Counted from the stretch's first letter, positions 35,184-43,999 are shown. The stretch: DNA of 64,000 nucleotides from an uncultured Eubacteriales bacterium (GCA_910583765.1 CAJTYS010000010.1:39153-103152); one strand, 5' to 3'. Program-made: numbers and translations. Notes: generated by a model not told the origin, from the letters alone.

Positions 35184-35948
35184 TCCACAATCTCCGCAGG
35201 ATCCATGATCTCATTCAAGTTTGTAATATTTTTTTCTAATACATCATACCTTTCTCGATTGGCATTGTTTACAAAATCACAAATCGTTTCTTTAAGATTC
35301 CTTTCGTTTTCATGATACCAAAAAGGATGAGTCAAAATATGTAATCGTTTATATTCTCCGCAATCAATGGTTTCCTCCACGTTTTCACGCCATCTTCTGC
35401 GGCTGTCGGACACATATTTAAAGCCTTTAAAAAATTCATATCCATATGAATTAATCAATCCATCAATTTCCAAATTAGCTTCCAATGTGGCTTTTGTAGG
35501 GCGGTGCATGGAGACCACACGAACAGGGAGTTTCAGAATCAATCACATAATATTTGCTTCTTCTATAATATGGTCTGTCCCCCCCCCCGAGGGTAAAATC
35601 AGTATACTTTGTTTCATCAAAATGCAGTCCTATTTCATGATTCATATCATGAATCCTTTGTATTTTTTCTATGGAACTCTGTGACGCAATGTTATAAAAA
35701 TCTGTATTCAGCAAGAAAAAATAGGTGGACTTTACGTCTTCTTGATACTCCAAAGTTGCCAATTGTAAAGCTTTGTCAATTGAAGTGTCCACGTCATGCC
35801 GCAAAATGGCACACTTGTCCTTGCCTTTATAATCTGTATATCCTACTAACTCATATTCTTTGCTTCTTAATCGTTTGATCAAATCTTTATAGGCGTGATA
35901 TGTAAATTGCATGTTTTTCCTATATGGTTTACTTATATGACTCATCAT
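35180..35948 (-). pseudogene. Polysaccharide deacetylase-like gene broken by a G10 frameshift and a stop
   Basis: The N-terminal part reads as a NodB-like deacetylase (CAILRHDVDTSIDKA, then NHEIGLHFDETKYTDF). It then meets ten G residues (35579-35588), after which the frame is lost. The C-terminal part (LPVRVVSMHRPTKATL, then GYEFFKGFKYVSDSRRRWR) is in another frame and ends in an ATGA overlap with the next gene. With nine G the reading frame would continue TDHIIEEANIM and then hit TGA before LILKLPVRVV, so two lesions are present. The role would be deacetylation of a sugar in the locus. Start chosen at 35948 (AAAAGGAATGT); ATG codons slightly downstream are also possible. Confidence 0.78.
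35579..35588 (-). repeat. Poly-G tract (10 G on coding strand) inside deacetylase gene
   Basis: Ten consecutive G on the coding strand, the longest of three tracts in the operon. It lies in mid-gene, just after the HFDETKY segment; the frame after it fits the family with nine rather than ten G. Confidence 0.9.
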
Positions 35949-35991
35949 ACATTCCTTTTCCATGTAATACTTCTCTTTTCAAAACTATATA

Positions 35992-36555
35992 TTATCTGGT
36001 CTCTTCTAATCCCTTTTCTGTCCTATAATAGTTTCTTCCACACGAACATTTTAATTCATCATCTAATCTTTGTCCACATTCACAGACCCAACCGATCTGT
36101 TTCGCTGGAACTCCCGCTACCAGTGCATGATTCAAAACATTCTTTGTCACAACCGCACCTGCGGCAATCATGGCCCACTTACCGATTTCATGACCACAAA
36201 CCACTGTCGCATTCGCACCAACTGTTGAACCAGTGCGTAAAATGGTCTTTTTGTATGCTAGAGAGCCTTTTGGATATTTGGCGCGCGGCGTCAAATCATT
36301 TGTAAAAACCATAGATGGACCACAGAAAACATAATCTTCTAGCTCTACACCTTCATATATGGATACATTATTTTGCACTTTACATCCATTCCCGATTTTC
36401 ACGTTGCTCCCGATATTGACATTCTGCCCAAAAGAACAGTTGCAGCCAATTATTACACCTGATTGGATATGCGAAAAATGCCAAATTTTTGTGTTATCAC
36501 CGATTTTCACATTATCATCAGCTATGCTGGTTTCATGCACAAAATATCCCATCAT
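35992..36555 (-). CDS. wbpD: UDP-2-acetamido-3-amino-glucuronate N-acetyltransferase (WbpD-like)
   Basis: 187-residue left-handed beta-helix acetyltransferase beginning HETSIADDNVKIGDNTKIWH, with FSHIQSGVIIG and GPSMVFTNDLTPRAKYPKG, closely matching the WbpD/WlbB group. The catalytic His is expected in the IWHFSHI region. A C-terminal extension has two CxCG pairs (VCECGQRL and KCSCGRNY) that could form a small zinc site. It would acetylate the 3-amino group made by WbpE. The ribosome site AAAGGAGG is inside a hairpin (36556-36577). Confidence 0.92.
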   Translation of the reverse strand: MMGYFVHETSIADDNVKIGDNTKIWHFSHIQSGVIIGCNCSFGQNVNIGSNVKIGNGCKVQNNVSIYEGVELEDYVFCGPSMVFTNDLTPRAKYPKGSLAYKKTILRTGSTVGANATVVCGHEIGKWAMIAAGAVVTKNVLNHALVAGVPAKQIGWVCECGQRLDDELKCSCGRNYYRTEKGLEETR

Positions 36556-36577
36556 GCGACCTCCTTTCCAAGGTCGC
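36556..36577 (-). promoter_or_regulatory. Hairpin covering the wbpD ribosome-binding site
   Basis: On the minus strand GCGACCT-TGGAAAGG-AGGTCGC is a perfect 7-bp stem with an 8-base loop, ending one base before the ATG ATG start of wbpD. The Shine-Dalgarno AAAGGAGG sits in loop and 3' arm. A second small hairpin, GTTACT/AGTAAC (36583-36598), follows the upstream G-tract. Initiation would depend on ribosomes coming from the upstream gene opening the stem. Confidence 0.55.
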
Positions 36578-36588
36578 TAGGAGTTACT

Positions 36589-37500
36589 CTATAGTAACCC
36601 CCCCCCTGAAATATTTTTTATATGCTGGATAAACTGATTATGCGGTATTGCAAAATTTCCTGATACATGTCCATTATTTGGCACGTCTTTTGTTACTACT
36701 GCACCCATATTAACTCGAGCATTGCTCCCAATCTTTAATCCATTCTTTACTGTTGCATTAAACCCGATCCAAGAGTTTTTTCCAATCACAGTTCTACCTC
36801 CAATCCCACTATTAGCCACAATCATAGTACCCGCATCAACCTTGACAGCATGGGCGATATGTACTAAATTATCTATTTTTACATAGTTCTCTATCACAGT
36901 GTCATCCCAGGGATATACAGCCTTATCAATACAAACATTATATTGTATTTCAACATTTTCTCCGATACAAACCCCTCCTGCATGCAACACATTTAAGATG
37001 GCATCCTTATCCCGTTTAAACTCAAAACCTTCCCCACCAATAACTGTCCCCGCATGTATGGTACAGTTATCTCCTATCGTAACATTCTCTTTTATAGATA
37101 CAAATTCCTCAATCTTAACATTGTTTCCAATTTTAACATTCCTGTCAGCGATGCAAGCCAATTTGCTAATTTTGCAATTAGCACCAATCTCTGTTTTTGT
37201 TGTTTCCCTGATATACATTTGACTAGCACACAAACTATTGTGCAATTGAAAAAAGGCAATCCTTGGGGATTCAACAATACAACAATTATTATCTTGTAAA
37301 GCTTCTTTCAATTCTTCTTTTATTAAAATTACTGAAGCATGATCCGGAATATCTTTAATAAATTTTTCATCATCAATAAATGTACAGATGCTTTTCCCCG
37401 TATTTGATTGGATAAGACCCAAAGTTTCAAAATTGAAATTCCCGTTTCCCACACATTGATGCGCAATTCCCAGCTTCTGTAACTCGATACTTATATTCAT
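36589..37500 (-). CDS. LpxD-like hexapeptide-repeat acyltransferase (copy 2)
   Basis: 303-residue paralogue of the acyltransferase at 34296-35183: an N-terminal domain of about 100 residues, then beta-helix repeats (DRNVKIGNNVKIEEFVSI, VTIGDNCTIHAGTVIGGEGF) and a short C-terminal helix. ATG 37500 with GGAAGGATGAGAGG is preferred over the upstream TTG 37521. The gene ends NIS-GGG-LL at a nine-G tract. With eight G the frame would run on as YYRVTPSDLGKEVA and stop in a standard ATGA overlap with wbpD; with nine it stops early at TAG. Substrate unknown. Confidence 0.8.
   Translation of the reverse strand: MNISIELQKLGIAHQCVGNGNFNFETLGLIQSNTGKSICTFIDDEKFIKDIPDHASVILIKEELKEALQDNNCCIVESPRIAFFQLHNSLCASQMYIRETTKTEIGANCKISKLACIADRNVKIGNNVKIEEFVSIKENVTIGDNCTIHAGTVIGGEGFEFKRDKDAILNVLHAGGVCIGENVEIQYNVCIDKAVYPWDDTVIENYVKIDNLVHIAHAVKVDAGTMIVANSGIGGRTVIGKNSWIGFNATVKNGLKIGSNARVNMGAVVTKDVPNNGHVSGNFAIPHNQFIQHIKNISGGGLL
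36598..36606 (-). repeat. Poly-G tract (9 G on coding strand) at acyltransferase 3' end
   Basis: Nine consecutive G encoding the last three glycines, two codons before the stop. Length decides where upstream translation ends relative to the wbpD start. Confidence 0.9.
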
Positions 37501-37554
37501 CCTCTCATCCTTCCATCGCAACCTGATTTCATTTAAATCTGCCCTAATCTTTAT

Positions 37555-38868
37555 TTATAAAACTTCTATATTCTCTCGTTTTCCAATATGCTTCATCGCA
37601 TTTTTCGTATCAAAAATCACTTTTGCGTTCTGGCTGATCATATTATAGTCAAGCACTGTATGGGCTGTCGTAATCATAACTAAATCATAAGACGCTACTA
37701 TTTCAGCAGTCAGTTTTCCAAGGCCTTTTTCTTGTACCCCATTACGCCTATAAACTAATATAAATGGATCATAATAGTCTACATTTGCTTTCTTTTCCTT
37801 TAAAATATCAATTACTTCCAAAGCCGGAGACTCCCGATAATCATCAATATCCTGCTTATAAGCCACACCCAATACCAACACCTTTGCGCCATTTAGGGTT
37901 TTTTTGTGTTCATTCAAAATGCGGCTCGCTCTTTCTACACAGTATTCTGGCATTTTATCATTGATCATCATGGAGCTCTCAATCATAGAAGTATGGAAAC
38001 CATACTCCCTGGCTTTCCATGACAAGTAATATGGATCCAGCGGAATACAGTGTCCACCTAATCCTGGCCCAGGATAAAATGGCTGAAATCCATAAGGTTT
38101 CGTACTTGCCGCTTCTACCACTTCCCAATAGTTGATATTCATCTTATCACATAGCATAGCCATTTCATTTGCCAAGCCAATATTAATGTTGCGATAGGTA
38201 TTTTCCAAAATCTTTTCCATTTCAGCAATAGCTGGAGAAGATGCTTCAAACACATCGCCATCCAATACTGCTCGATACATGGCAGCGATTACTTCTGTCG
38301 CATCTTTTCCGATTGCACCCACCACCTTCGGCGTATTCTTTGTTTTGTAAATCAAATTTCCTGGATCCACTCGTTCTGGGGAAAACCCAAGATAAAAGTC
38401 TTCACCGCATTTCAGACCTGAACCTTCTTCCAAAATAGGTTTGATCAATTCCTCTGTAGTTCCTGGATAAGTCGTGGATTCTAACACCACCATGGAATTT
38501 CTTGTCAAATATTTACTGATTTTTTCCGCAGAACTTTTCACATATGAAATATCTGGCTGCTGGTGGCTGTCCAATGGAGTTGGCACACAAATCGCTACAA
38601 AATCCACATCTTTTACAAAGCTAAAATCTGTAGTAGCTGAAAGCATTCCATTTGCAACTAGCTCTTTCAAGTCTTGATCTACCACATCTCCAATATAATT
38701 ATGTCCTTCATTGACCATGTTAACTTTTTCACTCTGGATATCAAAGCCAATGGTTTTAAAACCAGCCTTTGCTTTTTCTACAGCTAAAGGCAATCCCACA
38801 TAGCCTAAACCTACAACGCCAACGATAATATCCTTATTGTTTATTTTCTCTAATAAAACCCTCTTCAC
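37555..38868 (-). CDS. wbpA: UDP-N-acetylhexosamine 6-dehydrogenase (WbpA/WecC family)
   Basis: Oxidises UDP-GlcNAc (or UDP-ManNAc) to the uronic acid in two NAD-dependent steps. The 437-residue protein has the NAD site VVGLGYVGLPLAVEKA (near 18-33), VLESTTYPGTTEE, FSPERVDPG, and the catalytic cysteine region PGPGLGGHCIPLDPYYL. It lies upstream of wbpD and wbpB and supplies the first step of the diacetamido-uronic acid pathway. WbpA versus WecC specificity is judged from the partners. Confidence 0.92.
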   Translation of the reverse strand: MKRVLLEKINNKDIIVGVVGLGYVGLPLAVEKAKAGFKTIGFDIQSEKVNMVNEGHNYIGDVVDQDLKELVANGMLSATTDFSFVKDVDFVAICVPTPLDSHQQPDISYVKSSAEKISKYLTRNSMVVLESTTYPGTTEELIKPILEEGSGLKCGEDFYLGFSPERVDPGNLIYKTKNTPKVVGAIGKDATEVIAAMYRAVLDGDVFEASSPAIAEMEKILENTYRNINIGLANEMAMLCDKMNINYWEVVEAASTKPYGFQPFYPGPGLGGHCIPLDPYYLSWKAREYGFHTSMIESSMMINDKMPEYCVERASRILNEHKKTLNGAKVLVLGVAYKQDIDDYRESPALEVIDILKEKKANVDYYDPFILVYRRNGVQEKGLGKLTAEIVASYDLVMITTAHTVLDYNMISQNAKVIFDTKNAMKHIGKRENIEVL

Positions 38869-38890
38869 TGTGTTCTCTCCTTAGCTAAAA

Positions 38891-40120
38891 TCAAACAAAT
38901 ATTGATTCAAATCTTTTCGACAATATATGATATGAGTATTGGCTCAGGGCCGCTTTCTTGGCATTTTCTCTCATTCTGCCAACTGCATCCGCGTCCATAT
39001 TTTTAATTGTAAGAATCGCATCAGTAATGCCTGATACATCCATGGAATCAACCATAATACCGCAGTTATACTTGGATATTGGACTCTCAGGAGTCGTAAT
39101 CGCACACACCATAGGAACCCCAGCCATCATCCCGTCGATCATTTTGTTCATTGCCAAACCAAAGCGGTACAACAGTGACTGCTTCGCCCCCATATAGATT
39201 ACATCAAATTGCTCACATAATGTTGGAATCGCGAGTTTATCTATAGGATTGAGAAAAGTGACATTTTTCAAGCCCTTTCTCCCAACCATTGATACTAATC
39301 CAGCTTTTTCCACGCCATCACCAACTAGTACAAAATGAACCGCATCATCCTTAATCTGCTCCGCACAATCAATCAACACTTCTAAAGCATTAGATAACGC
39401 ATGCCCTCCAAAATACCCTACAATATATTTCCCATCTTTCTTTAATTTAGTGAATGCCTCTTGATGCTCTTTTGGCAATGGCAATGGATTTTCCCAATCC
39501 TCTACTACAACGCCGTTTGGTATTTCCACAAATTTATCAGGTCGCAGCCCATGCTGAACCATATAGTCTTTTGCCAATGGTGGCAAGGATACCACATTGT
39601 CAGAATGCTTATAGGCACTATTCTCACCAATCTGCATGGCAACCACAAAAGGGTGCATTTTAGACATGCCACCGATCTCGATCAATGTGGCCGGCCACAT
39701 ATCATGCACCTCATGAATCAGCTTCACCTTCTTCTTCGACAGCTTCCGAATCCGCTGCCCCACATAGGTATCCAGGGGATAGGTCGAAGAGGCGATCACC
39801 ACGTCCGGCGACAACTCATTGATGATCTTCTTTGCGTTCAGCCAGAGCTTGGAAACAAACCGAAACATGGTCATGGCCCTCTTTGCGCCATTTCCTTCAT
39901 AAGTACCAGTCTGGATCCAATGATAATGAATCCCATCGATCACCTGCTCCTGGAAATCATGATCCACCTCAGGGTTTACCCTGCGCAGATGGGAGTAATC
40001 AGCGGCTATGATGTCCACTCGATGGCCCATTTTAATCCATTCTCTGGCGAAATAATAAGGTCGAAACTCCATGCCCATTTCAGGAGAACCCGCATAGTGA
40101 TTCAAAATCAAAATATTCAC
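38891..40120 (-). CDS. GT4 glycosyltransferase (WbuB-like)
   Basis: 409-residue GT-B family-4 glycosyltransferase. It starts MNILILNHYAGSPEMGMEFR and has HEVHDMWPATLIEIG, IPNGVVVEDW, GYFGGHALSNALEVL and ESPISKYNCGIMV, as in FucNAc- or ManNAcA-type transferases. It lies next to the initiating phosphoglycosyl transferase and is the only soluble glycosyltransferase in the operon, so it probably adds the second sugar and the repeat may be as short as a disaccharide. Confidence 0.9.
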   Translation of the reverse strand: MNILILNHYAGSPEMGMEFRPYYFAREWIKMGHRVDIIAADYSHLRRVNPEVDHDFQEQVIDGIHYHWIQTGTYEGNGAKRAMTMFRFVSKLWLNAKKIINELSPDVVIASSTYPLDTYVGQRIRKLSKKKVKLIHEVHDMWPATLIEIGGMSKMHPFVVAMQIGENSAYKHSDNVVSLPPLAKDYMVQHGLRPDKFVEIPNGVVVEDWENPLPLPKEHQEAFTKLKKDGKYIVGYFGGHALSNALEVLIDCAEQIKDDAVHFVLVGDGVEKAGLVSMVGRKGLKNVTFLNPIDKLAIPTLCEQFDVIYMGAKQSLLYRFGLAMNKMIDGMMAGVPMVCAITTPESPISKYNCGIMVDSMDVSGITDAILTIKNMDADAVGRMRENAKKAALSQYSYHILSKRFESIFV

Positions 40121-40133
40121 GCTGTTCTCCTTT

Positions 40134-40838
40134 CTATTTCAACACGCTGATAAACGTCTTCCACATCAATCCAATATCTCTTAAAAAATTGAAATCCCGC
40201 ATATACTCCAGATTATATTTCATTTTTTCTGGAAGCACATGCTCCACATACGCATGATCCGTAGTCATGCCCTGCCCCGTATACTTGTCCATGATCACGT
40301 CTTCGTCTTTAAAGCGAATGCTGGCTAGGGACGTGATGCCCGCAGGCAGCAGCAATGTGGCGTTCATCTCATCCTCATAGGCTTCCACATATTTACGAAC
40401 TTCCGGCCGCGTTCCAACAAAGCTCATTTCTCCCTTGATCACGTTGAACAGCTGGGGCAATTCATCCAACCGGCATTTTCTGATTTTGCTCCCGATCTTT
40501 GTGATCCTGGAATCATTGCCGCTGGTCACAAGAGCGCCGATTTGATCTGCGTTCTGCACCATGGTACGGAACTTAAAAATCCGAAAATCCCTGCCGCCTG
40601 TGGTGACTCTCACTTGCCGGTAAAAAACCGGTCCTTTGGAGTCTGCTTTGATCAAGATAGCCAAGATCAACAACACTGGCGACAGCAATATGGTCATAAT
40701 CAGAGAAACAATGAAGTCAAATCCTCTCTTGATCAAAAGGCTGCCTTTTCGTTTCAACAGCAGATCATAATAACGCCGTATCACATCTGTTTTTAACTCT
40801 TCCGGCAATTTGTCCCACTGCGCTAACATTCGCCGCAC
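40134..40838 (-). CDS. Initiating phosphoglycosyl transferase (PglC/WbaP catalytic-type)
   Basis: 234-residue monotopic phosphoglycosyl transferase that puts the first sugar-1-phosphate on undecaprenyl phosphate. A re-entrant hydrophobic segment (around 40-65, FIVSLIMTILLSPVLLILAI) is followed by GPVFYRQVR, FKFRTMVQNAD, the catalytic Asp-Glu pair in CRLDELPQLFNVIKGEMSF and VGTRPE. It overlaps the aminotransferase gene end. With the dehydratase and aminotransferase just upstream, a bacillosamine-type UDP-4-amino sugar, free or acylated, is the likely donor. Confidence 0.93.
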   Translation of the reverse strand: MRRMLAQWDKLPEELKTDVIRRYYDLLLKRKGSLLIKRGFDFIVSLIMTILLSPVLLILAILIKADSKGPVFYRQVRVTTGGRDFRIFKFRTMVQNADQIGALVTSGNDSRITKIGSKIRKCRLDELPQLFNVIKGEMSFVGTRPEVRKYVEAYEDEMNATLLLPAGITSLASIRFKDEDVIMDKYTGQGMTTDHAYVEHVLPEKMKYNLEYMRDFNFLRDIGLMWKTFISVLK

Positions 40839-42049
40839 AGCTCCTTTAATAAATCTGTGACCCTTGCTATGATATAGTTAATTTGCTCATTTGTCAACCT
40901 GCTGTATAAAGGCAGTGTAATCTCATTCTTGTAAAAATCATAAGCATTGGGGTAGTCTGCCATGTCAAATCCCATATTCTTGTATGCGGTCATCATTGGA
41001 AGGGGTTTATAATGCACGTTGGCAGCCACTCCCTGCTCCGCCAATTTTATGATGAACTGGTTACGCTCTTCTTCTGAAATTCCTGGGATTCTCAAAAAAT
41101 ACAGATGCCCACTGGAACAATGCTCTTCGCCAGAATGCTCTAATACCTTTACCCCATATGGCACAAAGGCTTCATTATATTTGCCTATGATCCGCTGCCT
41201 TTTTTTCAGCATTTCCGGGTATCGCTCCAACTGCACCAGGCCAATGGCCGCTTGTATGTCCGTCATGTTGCATTTATAAGCCGGAGACACGATGTCATAT
41301 TCCCATGCGCCCACCTTCACCTTATTAAACGCGTCCTTTGTCTGTCCGTGAAGGGAGAGATTCATGTACTGCGTATAAATCCACTGGTCATCAATGCTCG
41401 GAATCTGCTTCCAAGTCACGGCTCCCCCCTCTGCTGTTGTCAGGTTTTTTACAGCATGAAAAGAGAAGCATGTGAAATCAGCGATTTGCCCTGAGCTGTT
41501 ACCCTGCCGCTGCGCACCAAATCCATGAGAAGAATCGGCGATCACCACAACACGATCAAACTGTTTTTGGATTTTATTATCGCTGGGGCTGAATTTGCTG
41601 CTATGCTGCTCGAGGATTTCATATAGCTGGTCATAATCACAAATGATCCCAGCCAGATCCACTGGGATGATGGCCTTTGTTTTTTCCGTGATCAAATCGC
41701 CTAGCTGCTCATAATCGATCTCTGGAACATCCTTTTGAATATCCGCCATGACCGGTGTTGCACCCACATGACATACAGGACTGCAGGTTGCCGTATAGGT
41801 ATAGGCTGGCACGATCACTTCATCTCCAGGCCCAATGTCCAGCAGCCGTAGGGTCATCTCCATCGCCGCAGTCGCTGAACTCAAGCATACTGCTTTGTTG
41901 GTGCCAATATACGCTGCGATATTTTTCTCAAATTCTTTTGTCCTCGGGCCAGTAGTGATCCAGCCTGACCGCAAAGCTTCTGCCACCTGCTGGATTTCTT
42001 CTTCCGTGATATCCGGCGGTGAAAATGGTATGTTCATCTTTTCTTCCAT
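40823..42049 (-). CDS. UDP-4-amino-sugar aminotransferase (PglE/DegT family)
   Basis: 408-residue DegT/DnrJ/EryC1 aminotransferase. It has LRSGWITTGPRTKEFE, VIVPAYTYTATCS and the PLP lysine K201 in FSFHAVKNLTTAEGGA, as in PglE and related 4-aminotransferases. It would aminate the 4-keto sugar made by the dehydratase encoded just upstream. The frame opens at 42100, but the ATG at 42049 has GGAGATAGATCA and lies after the upstream stop. It overlaps the phosphoglycosyl transferase gene by 16 bases. Confidence 0.88.
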   Translation of the reverse strand: MEEKMNIPFSPPDITEEEIQQVAEALRSGWITTGPRTKEFEKNIAAYIGTNKAVCLSSATAAMEMTLRLLDIGPGDEVIVPAYTYTATCSPVCHVGATPVMADIQKDVPEIDYEQLGDLITEKTKAIIPVDLAGIICDYDQLYEILEQHSSKFSPSDNKIQKQFDRVVVIADSSHGFGAQRQGNSSGQIADFTCFSFHAVKNLTTAEGGAVTWKQIPSIDDQWIYTQYMNLSLHGQTKDAFNKVKVGAWEYDIVSPAYKCNMTDIQAAIGLVQLERYPEMLKKRQRIIGKYNEAFVPYGVKVLEHSGEEHCSSGHLYFLRIPGISEEERNQFIIKLAEQGVAANVHYKPLPMMTAYKNMGFDMADYPNAYDFYKNEITLPLYSRLTNEQINYIIARVTDLLKELCGEC

Positions 42050-42072
42050 TGATCTATCTCCAAAATTCCTGG

Positions 42073-43902
42073 TCAAATCTGCGGCTGATACGTGTCGCAA
42101 ACCTTCTCTATTTCCTCTTTGATCTTCTTCCCATTGGTCTCCGCCACAGTGATCAAATGCTCTAACTGCCGCAGGAATCCCTTATGATCCATGTCAATAG
42201 GCTTGCCAATATAAATCAAATCATTTGGCGTGCTTTCCAGCCCTTCCTCAGCCATCAAAAGCTCTTCGTATAGCTTTTCCCCTGGCCGCAGTCCTACGAT
42301 TTCAATCTTGATATCTTCATCCGGCACATAACCCTTGAGCCGGATCAAATTCACTGCCAAATCGTAAATTTTCACAGGTTGCCCCATGTCCAGCACGAAA
42401 ATTTCTCCACCCTTTGCCAAAAGGCCTGCTTGGAGCACTAAGGACACCGCTTCGCTGACAGTCATGAAAAATCGGGTAATTTCCCTATGGGTCAAAGTCA
42501 CTGGTCCGCCGGATTCGATCTGCTTCAAAAACAAAGGAATTACAGATCCGTTGCTTCCCAGTACATTTCCAAACCGCACAGCCACGAATTCCGTTTCTGA
42601 CATGGTGTTGTACGCCTGGACGATCATTTCACAAAGCCGCTTGGTAGCCCCCATCACATTGGTCGGTCGCACCGCTTTATCCGTGGAAATCAGCACAAAG
42701 CGCTTCACATGGTACTTATCCGCCAGCTTTGCCAGATTGAGTGTCCCTTTACAGTTGTTCTTCACTGCTTCATTAGGCGAATGCTCCATCAGCGGCACAT
42801 GCTTGTGAGCCGCCGCATGATAGATCACATCTGGCTTTTCGTTTTGGAAGATGGCTTCCATTCGCCCATGATCCCGCACAGAGCCGATCAAAACTTTCAC
42901 CTCAATGTCCGGATGATTCCGAAGCAACTCCATCTGCAGCTCATAGGCTCCATTCTCGTAAATATCCAGCACAATCAACTTTTTGGGCCGATTGGCCGCA
43001 ATCTGCCTGCACAACTCCGAGCCAATGGTGCCGCCGCCGCCTGTGACCATGACAACCTTGTCCTGAACAAAATCCTCCATTTCCCGATTGTTAATCACAA
43101 CTGCGTCTCTTCCCAGCAAGTCCTCATAATTGACTTCCCGCACGCTCTGACTCAGGGAAGTGGTGAGGCTGGCGGAAATGGATGGCAAGATCTTCAATTT
43201 AGCAGGCGTTTCATTACAGATAGTGATGATCTCACCTGCCACTTTCGGTGGCGCGGATGGTATGGCAATGATGATTTCATCCACATCATATTTCTTCACT
43301 GCAAAGGAAATGTCCTGCCGGTCTCCAACAATAGGAATCCCATGAATATACTTTCCCCGCTTCGCAGGGTTATCATCCACTAGGCACACGATCTTTGCGG
43401 AGTTGCTGCTGTTCCGCAATTCTCGGATCAACAGGGAAGCCGCTGAACCAGCTCCCACGATCATGATCTTGTGCCGAGAAGAACTATCGCCTTTTGCGTA
43501 CTTTCTCCAAATCTGCCGCACCAACCGGATGGAAATCCGAGAAGCCGCAAGTAAGAGGAACAAAAATACCCAGTTGAAAATGTAAAAGCTCCGGGGCATG
43601 GCAACTCTCATGAGCATGCGGTACGTTACATACAATGCCTCCATGACCAGGGACGCTTTTAAAACTGATACTAATTCATCCATGCCAGCATAAGCCCACA
43701 CCCTATTATACAACTTAAACAAGGCCATTACAAGCACTGTAATGACCATATCAGCAGGAAGGCAGCTGATGGCTGGATCCAGATAAGCGATCTCCATAGT
43801 AAAAATACCAAATCGGAGCGCCAGAGGCATAATGGAACTGAATGCCACGATCACCAGATCAACCAATATTAAAATAATGATTCTCGTGTATTTTTTACTC
43901 AT
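42073..43902 (-). CDS. UDP-GlcNAc 4,6-dehydratase, membrane type (PglF/CapD/WbpM family)
   Basis: 609-residue protein with four N-terminal membrane helices (residues 1-125), a CoA-binding-like Rossmann domain (IMIVGAGSAASLLIREL, 147-163) and a C-terminal SDR domain with VMVTGGGGTIGSELC (284-298). The active site reads TDKAVRPTNVMGATKR, where the usual SDR tyrosine is methionine, as in PglF and FlaA1-like dehydratases. It makes the UDP-4-keto-6-deoxy sugar for the neighbouring aminotransferase. First gene of the long operon; start codon ATG 43902 has only a weak ribosome site (GTGA). Confidence 0.93.
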   Translation of the reverse strand: MSKKYTRIIILILVDLVIVAFSSIMPLALRFGIFTMEIAYLDPAISCLPADMVITVLVMALFKLYNRVWAYAGMDELVSVLKASLVMEALYVTYRMLMRVAMPRSFYIFNWVFLFLLLAASRISIRLVRQIWRKYAKGDSSSRHKIMIVGAGSAASLLIRELRNSSNSAKIVCLVDDNPAKRGKYIHGIPIVGDRQDISFAVKKYDVDEIIIAIPSAPPKVAGEIITICNETPAKLKILPSISASLTTSLSQSVREVNYEDLLGRDAVVINNREMEDFVQDKVVMVTGGGGTIGSELCRQIAANRPKKLIVLDIYENGAYELQMELLRNHPDIEVKVLIGSVRDHGRMEAIFQNEKPDVIYHAAAHKHVPLMEHSPNEAVKNNCKGTLNLAKLADKYHVKRFVLISTDKAVRPTNVMGATKRLCEMIVQAYNTMSETEFVAVRFGNVLGSNGSVIPLFLKQIESGGPVTLTHREITRFFMTVSEAVSLVLQAGLLAKGGEIFVLDMGQPVKIYDLAVNLIRLKGYVPDEDIKIEIVGLRPGEKLYEELLMAEEGLESTPNDLIYIGKPIDMDHKGFLRQLEHLITVAETNGKKIKEEIEKVCDTYQPQI

Positions 43903-43957
43903 TTTATCACAATCATGTTTTTATCATCAAAACTAACATATCACAAAGCTTTTAAAA

Positions 43958-43999
43958 CAAAGCCCCTTTTATTGATTTTTTTCACTCTAGTAGGCTTTG
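43958..43999 (-). promoter_or_regulatory. Leader hairpin, attenuator-like
   Basis: In the roughly 130-base leader of the glycan operon, CAAAGCC (43993-43999) and GGCTTTG (43958-43964) can pair, followed by TTTT on the minus strand. A second GCTTTG just downstream (AAAAGCTTTG) could compete. GGCGGTA, resembling the core of the ops element of RfaH-regulated operons, lies upstream at 44015-44021. This could be a processive antitermination or attenuation site; the loop is long and the U-run short. Confidence 0.35.

Noticed and set aside
35542..35588. Possible TGA recoding (for example selenocysteine) in the deacetylase gene
   Set aside because: The gene also needs a frameshift at the G-tract, the family has no conserved Cys/Sec at that point, and no SECIS-like hairpin was evident. 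Decay is simpler.
34296..37500. LpxD-like genes as evidence for lipid A and a Gram-negative outer membrane
   Set aside because: No other lpx genes are present and the wall-teichoic and PASTA-kinase genes indicate a Gram-positive; these are nucleotide-sugar acyltransferases.
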